A DNA stretch of 64,000 nucleotides from Clostridium punense (GTDB lineage: Bacteria; Bacillota; Clostridia; Clostridiales; Clostridiaceae). The first letter of the stretch is position 1, and every line of letters begins with the position of its first letter. Where the stretch lies: positions 62,001 to 126,000 of the forward strand of contig NZ_JAGGLL010000010.1 in assembly GCF_017874425.1 (NCBI RefSeq). The letters are read 5' to 3'. This document shows positions 35,748 through 44,685 of this stretch, one piece after another. The translations under genes were made by a program, and so were the position numbers. The notes below the pieces were generated by a model that was not told the origin of the DNA, ran no database searches, and saw nothing but the letters and a program-made list of their open reading frames with translations.

Positions 35748-36887
35748 TTATTTAGCTAAAGTTCTAATTCTCTCTTCTCCACTAACTATGCCTGTAATTT
35801 TTACACCAAAGTTTTCATCAATAACTACAACTTCACCATAAGCTATTTTCTTGCCATTGACGTAAATATCTACTGGTTCCTCCGCTAATTTATTCAACTC
35901 TATTAATGAGCCAGCTGATAGCGCTAAAATATCTCTAATATTCTTTTTAGTTCTTCCTAGTTCTACAGAAACATCTAAAGGCACATCTAAAATCAAATCA
36001 ATGTTTTTCGGCATATTATTTACCGCCACCTCATTTAACTGTTGGAATGTAGCTTGTTTAACTTGAACTGGATTATTATAAATCTCAGGCCCCTTATGAG
36101 TATAAGCCACTTCACTGTTGTGAGAACTATTATCAAAATTACGGCTATTATTTAAAGTCTCATCTGAAGTCCTATTTTCATTAGCTTGAGCTTGAGTTGG
36201 AATAGATATTTCCTCTTCCTCCGTTCCCATCATTATAGAAACTATTTTCGTCCCTGTATTCAGCGGAAGAATCTGAAGTATATTACTATCAATCAACGTA
36301 CCTATCGTCATTCTAAATGATATAGCTATAATTTGGTCATTCTCATCTATATCTTGAGAAACAGGAGTTGTATTCTCATCTATAATAGACGAGAATGGAG
36401 GAGAAATATTCACTTCTCTGTTAAACATTGTAGCCATTGAAGTTGCTGCTGATCCTATCATTTGGTTCATCGCTTCTTGTACTGCACTTACTTCAAGTTC
36501 TGATAACTCTAAACGATATTCAACTTCACCATTTCCACCCATCATTAAATTAGCAATTACTGCAGCATCAGTAATTTTCATTATCAATAAATTTCCACCT
36601 GAAATTCCACTGGTGAATTTAACATCCAAAAGTACATTTGGAGTTTCAAAAGTACTTTTTAACACTTTCATCGTTGTTATGCTGATAGTTGGAGTAGTAA
36701 TATTCACTTTTTGACCCACTATGGTTGACAGCGCTGTAGCAGCCGAACCCATAGAAATATTACCCACCTCGCCTAATAAGTCCTTTTCTAAGTCTGAGAG
36801 TTGTTCTACTTCCGTTGGTGCTTTTTCCCCTCCGCCACCATTTAGTAAGGAATCTATTTCTTCTTGGGAAAGAAATCCATTACTCAT
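35748..36887 (-). CDS. fliY: Flagellar motor switch phosphatase FliY
   Basis: 379 residues from the ATG at 36887. An N-terminal CheY-binding peptide (GFLSQEEIDSLLNG), a CheC-type phosphatase region with two ExxN sites (EVGN and EAMN), a linker of about 60 polar residues and a C-terminal SpoA/FliN domain (about 295-375). Hydrolyses CheY-P at the motor. The start overlaps the fliM stop by 8 bp. Confidence 0.95.
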   Translation of the reverse strand: MSNGFLSQEEIDSLLNGGGGEKAPTEVEQLSDLEKDLLGEVGNISMGSAATALSTIVGQKVNITTPTISITTMKVLKSTFETPNVLLDVKFTSGISGGNLLIMKITDAAVIANLMMGGNGEVEYRLELSELEVSAVQEAMNQMIGSAATSMATMFNREVNISPPFSSIIDENTTPVSQDIDENDQIIAISFRMTIGTLIDSNILQILPLNTGTKIVSIMMGTEEEEISIPTQAQANENRTSDETLNNSRNFDNSSHNSEVAYTHKGPEIYNNPVQVKQATFQQLNEVAVNNMPKNIDLILDVPLDVSVELGRTKKNIRDILALSAGSLIELNKLAEEPVDIYVNGKKIAYGEVVVIDENFGVKITGIVSGEERIRTLAK

Positions 36888-37875
36888 AATTCTCCACATC
36901 CTTATCTATATAGTCTATAATTTGAATTGCTTTATTTTTCCCTTGTAATCCTGGCTTTGCCATATAAGTTAACTGTTCCTCAACATAAACCTCAATAGGA
37001 TCTTCACACTTATTATCTAAAGTTATTACATCCCCAATTTCTAAATTCAAAAAGTCACCCACTGAAATACTAGTGCGTCCTATCAACGCACTTAATTCTA
37101 TACTTACTTTCTTAAGATTGCTGTTAAGCTTCTCTCTAGACTCTCTTTGAAGTTCATCATCGCCTTCACTAAACCAATACTGCATTACTAATTTATGCAG
37201 TATCTTTTCAAGACTTAAAAATGGTATACAAATATTTATAAATATATTTGTACCAAACATTTCTACTGTGAAAGTAATTAATGCTACTGGTTCATTAGGA
37301 GCAAGTGTCTGATTTAATGCTGGATTAGTTTCTACAGTTTCCACCTCTGGGAAAACTTCAACAACATCTTCCCAGGCAAGCTTTAAATTCGATATTAATC
37401 CTTCATTTATATGTCTTATAAGGTTTTTTTCTATATCAGTAAGTTCTTTTAATTTAGGTTTTTTCAGACCCTTGCCACCAGCTAAAACATCAAAAACTCT
37501 CAGAACAAATTCCTCATTGGTTTCTAAAAGAATTTGTCCATTTAATGGTGGCATCTTGAACAAAGTAAGAACAGTTGTATTTGGAACAGAGTGAATAAAC
37601 TCCTCGTAAGTGATTTGTTGAACACTTTCAACTTTAACCTTAACATTTGCTCTTAGTTGAGCAGTTAAATAGTTCGTTATTATCCTAGCATAGTTGTCGT
37701 GAATCAACTCTAATGTTCTTATATGATCTTTTGAAAATTTTTGAGGACGTTTAAAGTCATAGTATTTGACCTTAAGTTTTTCCTCTCCACCCTGGAGTTC
37801 ATCAGCTTCTATATCACCAGAAGACAAGGCAGATAAAAGAGCATCTATTTCGTTTTGTGATAAAACTTCTGCCAT
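36880..37875 (-). CDS. fliM: Flagellar motor switch protein FliM
   Basis: 331 residues. N-terminal CheY-P-binding peptide VLSQNEIDALLSAL, a middle domain and a C-terminal SpoA domain with VGDFLNLEIGDVITLD. Part of the C ring; sets the direction of rotation. Overlaps fliY, 27 bp after cheW. Confidence 0.97.
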   Translation of the reverse strand: MAEVLSQNEIDALLSALSSGDIEADELQGGEEKLKVKYYDFKRPQKFSKDHIRTLELIHDNYARIITNYLTAQLRANVKVKVESVQQITYEEFIHSVPNTTVLTLFKMPPLNGQILLETNEEFVLRVFDVLAGGKGLKKPKLKELTDIEKNLIRHINEGLISNLKLAWEDVVEVFPEVETVETNPALNQTLAPNEPVALITFTVEMFGTNIFINICIPFLSLEKILHKLVMQYWFSEGDDELQRESREKLNSNLKKVSIELSALIGRTSISVGDFLNLEIGDVITLDNKCEDPIEVYVEEQLTYMAKPGLQGKNKAIQIIDYIDKDVENYE

Positions 37876-37902
37876 ACCCTACCTCATTTCCACACTTAAG
37901 TT

Positions 37903-38301
37903 TTATTGTAATAATTTATCAAAATCAATTAATGTTATTATTCTTTCTTTTAAATTAATTATTCCTTTAATATATGGTTTATCCACATCGTTATAAACCT
38001 TTTCCAGTTCCTCTTCAGCAAATTCGATCACTTCATCAACAGCATCTACAGTAATTCCCACTAACTCCTCATCGAGGTTTAAAATGATAATATTATCATT
38101 TCTCACATCAGTATTAATCATACCTAAAAGTAAGTTAATATCTAAAATAGTTATTATATTTCCTCTTAAATTAATAAGCCCTTTTATATAATTTGGTGCT
38201 TTGGGAACTTTTGTAATTTCCATTAAATCATTAATACTTTGTACTTTACTGGTTTCCACTGCAAACTGTTCATTGGCAATATCAAAAACAACAACTTGCA
38301 C
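37903..38301 (-). CDS. cheW: Chemotaxis coupling protein CheW (copy one)
   Basis: 132 residues, single CheW domain: NYIKGLINLRGNIITILDINLLLG (split) is the signature. It links CheA to chemoreceptors at the cell pole. A second CheW is coded at 44223; no chemoreceptor gene is in the window. Confidence 0.94.
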   Translation of the reverse strand: MQVVVFDIANEQFAVETSKVQSINDLMEITKVPKAPNYIKGLINLRGNIITILDINLLLGMINTDVRNDNIIILNLDEELVGITVDAVDEVIEFAEEELEKVYNDVDKPYIKGIINLKERIITLIDFDKLLQ

Positions 38302-38312
38302 TTAAACTCCCC

Positions 38313-38672
38313 CTACCCTATTACTTTTTTTATAGCTTCTAGGACTCTATCTGCTTGGAATGGCTTAACTATAAAATCTTTTGCACCTGCTCTTATAGCA
38401 TCCATAACCATGCTCTGCTGTCCCATAGCACTACACATTATAACTTTTGCCGATGGATCAAATTCTCTTATAGCTTTCACAGCCTCAATTCCGTCCATTT
38501 CTGGCATTGTAATATCCATAGTAACTACATCTGGTTTTTCAGCCTTGTATAATTCTACTGCTTTAGCTCCATTACCAGCCTCACCAACTACTTGGAAACC
38601 ATTTTTCTCCAATATATCCTTAATCATCATTCTCATAAAAGTTGCATCATCTACAATTAATACTTTAGCCAT
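38313..38672 (-). CDS. cheY: Chemotaxis response regulator CheY
   Basis: 119 residues, a stand-alone receiver domain with the acid pocket (DD at 8-9), phospho-acceptor D53 in VVTMDITMPEMDG and K at about 104 (FIVKPF). CheY-P binds FliM and FliY. Confidence 0.97.
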   Translation of the reverse strand: MAKVLIVDDATFMRMMIKDILEKNGFQVVGEAGNGAKAVELYKAEKPDVVTMDITMPEMDGIEAVKAIREFDPSAKVIMCSAMGQQSMVMDAIRAGAKDFIVKPFQADRVLEAIKKVIG

Positions 38673-38685
38673 TTTTATACCTCCA

Positions 38686-39285
38686 TTAATTTAATCCTAA
38701 GGATTCTAGTATTTTTTCTAAAGAACCTGGCATTGGAATAAAATAAAAATTCCCTCTCAGTTCTTCATTTTCTTGAACAAAATCTGTTTCTATATCTAAA
38801 ACATTATCACTATATTGACCTGCTTCAATAAACGTAGTAGATAATATAGCACATAACATATCTTTAGCAACAGCTGGTACTGAGGGGAATAATGACAAAT
38901 TTGTCAACTTTCCTATAGCATTCATATAGGTTGTAAAAATTATATTCCCCATTTCCCCTAAAACTGAATAACCTACCTCATTTAACTCCTCACCCATTTC
39001 ACCTACTAAAGATTCAACTATTCTAAATATAGTTTTCTTATCCAGTATAAAAAGCATGTTTCCAGGTGTATCACCTAAAACTCTTGCAATTACAGAGTAA
39101 ACTACTTCCTCTCCATCAATTCTTGAAAAAATATCTTCAAGTTGTATAACATTGACTTTAGGAACGGTTATTTGTATCTTTTTCCCTAAAAGTTGAGACA
39201 TGGCTGTTGCTGCATTTCCAATACCAATATTCCCAACTTCCCTTAAAGCATCAATTTGAATTTCATTAAAGTCTAGGTAACTCAA
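38686..39285 (-). CDS. cheC: CheY-P phosphatase CheC
   Basis: 199 residues, with two active-site helices (EVGNIGIGNAATA and EMGNIIFTTYMNA), each with ExxN. CheC dephosphorylates CheY-P and is stimulated by CheD, encoded at 43719. Between cheA and cheY. Confidence 0.95.
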   Translation of the reverse strand: MSYLDFNEIQIDALREVGNIGIGNAATAMSQLLGKKIQITVPKVNVIQLEDIFSRIDGEEVVYSVIARVLGDTPGNMLFILDKKTIFRIVESLVGEMGEELNEVGYSVLGEMGNIIFTTYMNAIGKLTNLSLFPSVPAVAKDMLCAILSTTFIEAGQYSDNVLDIETDFVQENEELRGNFYFIPMPGSLEKILESLGLN

Positions 39286-39296
39286 TACCGCACCTC

Positions 39297-41759
39297 CTAA
39301 ATTAGTGCAGCTACATCGAGAATTAACGTAACTAGACCATCCCCTAAAATTGTAGCACCTATATATTCCTTAGTTGACCTCAGAGTTTTACCAAAAGGTT
39401 TTATAACAATTTCCTGCTGACCAAGTAATGAATCAACCACAAGACCCATTTCTCTTTCACCAACTTTAACAAGAATTATATATTTTTTACCTTGATCCAC
39501 AGATTCTAATCCGAGTTTGTTATTTACCCTTATAATGCTTATCACATTTCCGTTATAAAGAACAACTTCTTTGTTATTAGTTCTTCTAATATTTTCTTCT
39601 TTATATTCTATTACTCTATCTATAAATCCTAAAGATATAGCCATAGTTTCTGCGCCTACTTTAACTAACAATGCTTGGATTATTTGAAGTGTTAATGGTA
39701 ACCTTATTATAAAACTTGTACCTTTACCCTCTTCGCTTATAGCATCTACAGTTCCACCTAGAGAGGATATTTTTGTTTTTACAACATCCATACCAACTCC
39801 TCTTCCAGAAATATCAGTAACTACTTCATTGGTGCTGAATCCTTGAGCAAATATTAAGTTTTTAATGTCTGCTTGACTCATCCCCTCTGTGTTTATCCCA
39901 ATTTTTTCGGCTTTGGCCATAATCTTATTGACATCTAAACCTTTTCCATCATCTTCAACTTTGATTACAGCTTTTGTCCCTTCAGAATAAGCAACTAATT
40001 TAATTTTTCCTGTGTGGTCTTTTCCTTTTGCTTTTCTTTCTTCAGTTGTTTCAATTCCATGGTCAGCTGCATTTCTTAGAAGATGTATTAAAGGCTCTCC
40101 AATTTCTTCTATAACTGTCCTATCTAATTCAGTATCCTGTCCCTGAATAACTAATTCAATTTCTTTTCCTAATTCTAAGGATAAGTCTCTAATCATCCTT
40201 GGGAATCTATTGAATACTACATCTAAAGGTAACATTCTTATCTTCATTACTAAATCTTGTAAATCTGTAGTTGTTCTAGCTACCTGCTCTAAAGTTTCAT
40301 TAAGCTCTGCTATTTTATGGTTAGAACTAATCTGTTCTAACCTTGTTCTATGGATAACTAGCTCTGAAACCATATTCATAAATTTATCTAGTCTATCCAA
40401 ATCAACTCTCACAGATTGTCCAATACCTTTTGCTTTAACTTTCTTATCTTGTCCATTTTGTGAAGGTTGTTCAACTGGTTTGCTTTTTATTTCCTCTGTT
40501 ATAGGTTTCTTTTCTTTAATCTTCGATTCTAAACTTTTTTCCTTTTCTATTTCCTTTAAATTTGCTTTTTCCATAGAAGCTAGAGAACCTGAAGCAGATA
40601 TTACGCTTTCATTATTTTCTGTAGATTTAGAATTGCTATCTATTGAAAAAACCTGAACCTTTCTTATTTCAGATATATTATTTATCTCTTTTTCAATTTC
40701 AGTAGCAGTTTTAGAAGATAAATAAACCAAATCTATGTCAAGATCAAAATTTTCTGTTTCTAAATCTTCAAGAGCCGGAATAGACTTTATTATTTCCCCA
40801 CTTTGTTCTAATGTTTGGAATACAATAAAGGATCTTGCAGATTTTAAAATTGTTCCTTCATCCAGTGTAATATGAATGTGATACCCATTTACATTTGAAT
40901 GCTTTGCCTGCTTTAGAATATTTAGTTCATATTCATTTAAGTTCATATTAGTTTGTTCATTATTACTTTCTTCAACCTTTAAACCATCATTTAAAGAAAC
41001 AAGTTGAAATCTACTTATTTCAGTTATGCTCTTTATCTCTTTTTCAATTTCCTTAATTGTTTGAGACGACAAGTAAACTAAGTCTATATTAAAATCAAAG
41101 TTCTCTGCTTCTAAATCTTCAAGAACTGGCACCGATTTTATTATTTCCCCATTTTTCTCCAATGTTTGAAATAAAACAAAGGCTCTTGCAGATTTTAAAA
41201 TTGTTCCTTCATCTAAGGTGATATTAATATGATAAGCATTAACATTTGAGTATTTTGCTTGCTTTACAATATTTAGTTCATACTCATTTAAATCTATTCC
41301 ATATTGACTAGAAGTATCTTTATTAGTAATATCTTCAACTATATTTTCTTTTACTATAGTTGTTTCCATTCCATCTTCAGTCCCATTTGCTATTCCCTCT
41401 AAATGGCTAACAATATCTTCTATTGGCATATCACCATCCTCACCATCAGATATACTGTCAACCATAGATTCTAGGGTATCTAGACACTTAAAAAGTACAG
41501 TTACAACCTTATGTGTAACTTTAACCTTGCCCTCTCTAAAGTTAGATAGAACATCCTCCATCTTATGAGTTAGTTCAGCCATTTTGCTATAACCCATAGT
41601 TGCTGCCATTCCCTTTATAGTATGGGCAACCCTAAAAATTTCGTTTAATTTTTCCATATCTCTCGGTTCATTTTCAAGTGCAAGTAGACATTCGTTTAAA
41701 GTTTGTAAATTGTCACTTGATTCTTCAAGGAACATGGAAAGATATTGAGAAGTATCCAT
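39297..41759 (-). CDS. cheA: Chemotaxis histidine kinase CheA with duplicated P2-like domain
   Basis: 820 residues, longer than usual (about 650-700). Hpt/P1 at 1-105 with phospho-acceptor H46 (RVAHTIKG). Two very similar domains follow at about 156-258 and 273-375, both opening DLNEYELN/NLNEYELN and sharing HITLDEGTILKSAR. Then come the dimerisation domain (about 447-510), the HATPase domain with N box HLLRNAADHG, VEDDGKGLD and GRGVGMDVV, and the C-terminal CheW-like domain. The twin domains hold the place of P2, the CheY/CheB docking domain. Confidence 0.96.
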   Translation of the reverse strand: MDTSQYLSMFLEESSDNLQTLNECLLALENEPRDMEKLNEIFRVAHTIKGMAATMGYSKMAELTHKMEDVLSNFREGKVKVTHKVVTVLFKCLDTLESMVDSISDGEDGDMPIEDIVSHLEGIANGTEDGMETTIVKENIVEDITNKDTSSQYGIDLNEYELNIVKQAKYSNVNAYHINITLDEGTILKSARAFVLFQTLEKNGEIIKSVPVLEDLEAENFDFNIDLVYLSSQTIKEIEKEIKSITEISRFQLVSLNDGLKVEESNNEQTNMNLNEYELNILKQAKHSNVNGYHIHITLDEGTILKSARSFIVFQTLEQSGEIIKSIPALEDLETENFDLDIDLVYLSSKTATEIEKEINNISEIRKVQVFSIDSNSKSTENNESVISASGSLASMEKANLKEIEKEKSLESKIKEKKPITEEIKSKPVEQPSQNGQDKKVKAKGIGQSVRVDLDRLDKFMNMVSELVIHRTRLEQISSNHKIAELNETLEQVARTTTDLQDLVMKIRMLPLDVVFNRFPRMIRDLSLELGKEIELVIQGQDTELDRTVIEEIGEPLIHLLRNAADHGIETTEERKAKGKDHTGKIKLVAYSEGTKAVIKVEDDGKGLDVNKIMAKAEKIGINTEGMSQADIKNLIFAQGFSTNEVVTDISGRGVGMDVVKTKISSLGGTVDAISEEGKGTSFIIRLPLTLQIIQALLVKVGAETMAISLGFIDRVIEYKEENIRRTNNKEVVLYNGNVISIIRVNNKLGLESVDQGKKYIILVKVGEREMGLVVDSLLGQQEIVIKPFGKTLRSTKEYIGATILGDGLVTLILDVAALI

Positions 41760-41770
41760 TTTGACCCTCC

Positions 41771-42535
41771 TTAAATCTTCTTATAAATAAATGTAGAAAG
41801 TTTTTCAAAGTTGTACTTTTTATAATTGTAAATACTCTCTGTCGCACCTATGAAAAATAATCCACCTTTGTTTAAAGAATCACTAAATTTTTTATACATT
41901 TTTTCTTTTATTTCATTATTAAAATAAATAACTACATTCCTGCAAATAATAATATCAAAGTTACTTTCATAGTTATCTAATATTAAATCATGCTTTCTAA
42001 AATTAACCATTTCTTTTATTTCATTTTTTATAAGAAATTTATTATCTTTATTTATAAAATACTTACCTAATTGATAAGCGGGAACATTCTTCACATCCGC
42101 TTCTACATACATTCCTTCTCTAGCCCTTTGTAGTATCGTATTATCAATATCTGTAGCAATTATTTTATGCCTTACTGAAGGTGCCATCTCTTTTAACATC
42201 ATTGCTATGGAATAAGGTTCTGCGCCAATAGAACAAGCGGCACTCCATATTTTTAATGGTTTATTATAGTTTAAGTTGCCTTTAATAAAACTATCCAATT
42301 CTTTAAATATCTCTGGGTTTCTGTAAAACTCAGTAACATTTATAGTGATATAATCAAGGAACTTTTGCCTTTGTTCACTACTATTTTTTAACATAGATAT
42401 ATACTCTTCTACAGACTGTGCACCAACTCTTGACATTAAAGTCAATATTCTTCTATGAAGTTGGTTAGACTTGTATGCGGATAAATCTATGCTAAACTCC
42501 TTTAACACCCATTGCTCAAAATATTTCAAGTCCAT
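41771..42535 (-). CDS. cheR: Chemoreceptor glutamate methyltransferase CheR
   Basis: 254 residues. The SAM-binding motif IWSAACSIGAEPYSIAM and the conserved FDIIICRNVVIYF are clear. CheR methylates receptors for adaptation. 11 bp before cheA. Confidence 0.96.
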   Translation of the reverse strand: MDLKYFEQWVLKEFSIDLSAYKSNQLHRRILTLMSRVGAQSVEEYISMLKNSSEQRQKFLDYITINVTEFYRNPEIFKELDSFIKGNLNYNKPLKIWSAACSIGAEPYSIAMMLKEMAPSVRHKIIATDIDNTILQRAREGMYVEADVKNVPAYQLGKYFINKDNKFLIKNEIKEMVNFRKHDLILDNYESNFDIIICRNVVIYFNNEIKEKMYKKFSDSLNKGGLFFIGATESIYNYKKYNFEKLSTFIYKKI

Positions 42536-42543
42536 ATTTTACT

Positions 42544-43695
42544 TTACCTTCCTCCAACTACGTTTACAATTCTATCTGTAATATTATATAACGGTACAAC
42601 CTCATCAACCATATGAGTTTCATAGGCCGCCTTAGGCATTCCATAAATTGTACAAGTTGATTCATCTTCAGATATATTGTACCCTCCCCGATTTTTAATT
42701 TCAACTACTCCATTTGAACCATCTTTCCCCATTCCTGTAAGAACTACCCCCAGAAGTTTACCATTAAATACTTTTGCCGCAGAGATAAAAAGCTTATCAA
42801 CCGCAGGTCTTACCCCCCATATTGCTGGCTCCTGAGTAAGTCTTATGGTTTTATCGCTTGACACCTCCATATGGCTGCCACCTGGGGCCACATATATTAC
42901 ATTTTTTTCAATCTTCAAACCATGCGTTGCTTCAACAACTTTTAATTTACTAAATTTATCAAGCCTTTCCGCAAATGCCTTTGTAAAACCAACAGGCATA
43001 TGTTGAACCACAAAAACTGGTACACCAAGATTTTCTGGAAGTTTTGTAATAACTTCATAAAGTGCTTTAGGTCCACCAGTAGAAGCTCCAATTACTATAG
43101 CTTCTACTTTTTCAACTCTTCTTATGAAGGCACTTTTTTTAGTTAAGCTATTATCTAATTTACTATAACCTTCCCTCTTAGTTTCATGATGTACTTGCGA
43201 AGTTGTACCGTTTTTTTCTTCAATTTTTCTCATCTGATTAGTACTATCGCTAGTCTTGGAAGGATAAATCGTTCCAGTAATAGTTCTTTTTATTCCTTTA
43301 GCCATTCTTATTTTACTAATTAATTCTTCTCTTACCTTATTTATATCTAAGGAAATAGAACCGCCTGGTTTTTGAACAAAATCTACAGCTCCAGCTTGGA
43401 GACATTCAATCGTAATCTCAGCCCCGTCTTTTGTTAAACTACTAAGCATAATTACTTTTACAGGAATTTTAGCTTCAATAATCTTTTTTAGCGCCTCAAT
43501 ACCATTAAGTCTCGGCATTTCTACATCAAGGGTTACTATATCAGGAACTCTATTTCTTAATTTATTTAATAAATCCTCACCATCTCTTGCAATATCAACA
43601 ACTTCCATATCACTTTCCATGTTCACCATATCTGAAACCATTCTTCTCATCAGTGCTGAGTCATCTGCAACCATTACAGTAATTTTATTTATCAT
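42544..43695 (-). CDS. cheB: Chemotaxis protein-glutamate methylesterase CheB
   Basis: 383 residues: receiver domain with D57 (VTLDVEMP), a linker, and a C-terminal methylesterase with the Ser-His-Asp triad (GASTGGPKAL, QHMPVGF, TGMGKDGSNG). It removes receptor methyl groups when phosphorylated by CheA. Confidence 0.97.
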   Translation of the reverse strand: MINKITVMVADDSALMRRMVSDMVNMESDMEVVDIARDGEDLLNKLRNRVPDIVTLDVEMPRLNGIEALKKIIEAKIPVKVIMLSSLTKDGAEITIECLQAGAVDFVQKPGGSISLDINKVREELISKIRMAKGIKRTITGTIYPSKTSDSTNQMRKIEEKNGTTSQVHHETKREGYSKLDNSLTKKSAFIRRVEKVEAIVIGASTGGPKALYEVITKLPENLGVPVFVVQHMPVGFTKAFAERLDKFSKLKVVEATHGLKIEKNVIYVAPGGSHMEVSSDKTIRLTQEPAIWGVRPAVDKLFISAAKVFNGKLLGVVLTGMGKDGSNGVVEIKNRGGYNISEDESTCTIYGMPKAAYETHMVDEVVPLYNITDRIVNVVGGR

Positions 43696-43718
43696 ATAAT
43701 CACCCCGTTTAGTGTAAA

Positions 43719-44207
43719 TTATATCGTTTTTGTTCCCTCACCTACGGTTCTGACATAAAGTTCACCTGTTACTGTATCAAAAGTAATTGTTCTACCTTTA
43801 GTTCCTCCAACATCTTCACTATCTATGGGTATACTAAAAATTCTTAAAATTTCTTTAACAGCATTGCTATTCCTTTCTCCGATATCCATATTTATTTTAC
43901 TATCTGAGAAATTAAACATGGAAGCGCCACCAGCAATTTTAGCTCTTAAATTTCTTGCGTTGGCCCCCATTTCTTTCATCTTATTTACGAGGATAGGTAT
44001 AGCTAAGTCTGCAAACTTTATATCATTATTCACTTTTGAAAACTTTGTACTATCAGGTAACATAATATGAGCCAAACCACCAATTCCCGATGTCTTATCG
44101 AGCAATGCTATTCCTACACAAGAACCTAATCCTATAGTTATTAATCGATCTGGAACTCTAGCTAATTTTAAATCTGCAATTCCTACTTTTATTTCCTTGT
44201 AATCCAT
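43719..44207 (-). CDS. cheD: Chemoreceptor glutamine deamidase CheD
   Basis: 162 residues. The catalytic region TIGLGSCVGIALLD with the active Cys and the HIMLPDS motif with His are present. CheD deamidates receptors and stimulates CheC. Confidence 0.96.
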   Translation of the reverse strand: MDYKEIKVGIADLKLARVPDRLITIGLGSCVGIALLDKTSGIGGLAHIMLPDSTKFSKVNNDIKFADLAIPILVNKMKEMGANARNLRAKIAGGASMFNFSDSKINMDIGERNSNAVKEILRIFSIPIDSEDVGGTKGRTITFDTVTGELYVRTVGEGTKTI

Positions 44208-44222
44208 ATCTTCACCAAGTTT

Positions 44223-44672
44223 TTATATACTTTCTTTTTCTTCGTCTGACAACACATTGCTTAATTGTAATAATATAATTATCTTATCTTCCGCTTTCAC
44301 CAGTCCTTTTATATATCTCTTAGAAATACTTGAGGAGATTTCCGGTGCATCTTCAATCATTTCTTCCACTATAGACTTAACTTCATTTACTGCATCTACA
44401 ATTATACCAACAGCCTTGTCATTGTATCTAGTTACAATAATACTATGTCTTTTTTTATCACTATTAGAAGTAGCTTGTACATTAAATCTTCTCACCAAGC
44501 TAATTATTGGCAGTATGTTACCCTCATAGTTAATAACTCCCTCTAAAAACTCAGGTGAATCAGGAAGTTTTGTTGGTGTTTCATAAGGCAGAATTCTTTC
44601 AATTTCCATAATATCTCCTGCAAAAAATTGTTCACCTATATTAAATACAAGTAACTTTAATTCTTTAGCCAT
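44223..44672 (-). CDS. cheW: Chemotaxis coupling protein CheW (copy two)
   Basis: 149 residues from the ATG at 44672 (GGGGGGAA upstream); an earlier start at 44705 would overlap fapA. CheW signature FLEGVINYEGNILPIISLVRR (split). About as long as usual for full CheW. Both copies are in one operon and may pair with different receptors. Confidence 0.94.
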   Translation of the reverse strand: MAKELKLLVFNIGEQFFAGDIMEIERILPYETPTKLPDSPEFLEGVINYEGNILPIISLVRRFNVQATSNSDKKRHSIIVTRYNDKAVGIIVDAVNEVKSIVEEMIEDAPEISSSISKRYIKGLVKAEDKIIILLQLSNVLSDEEKESI

Positions 44673-44685
44673 GTCATGTTCCCCC

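Noticed and set aside
38239-38694. 151-residue open frame on the plus strand over cheY and cheW
   Set aside because: Antisense to two well-supported chemotaxis genes; no family resemblance or start signal.
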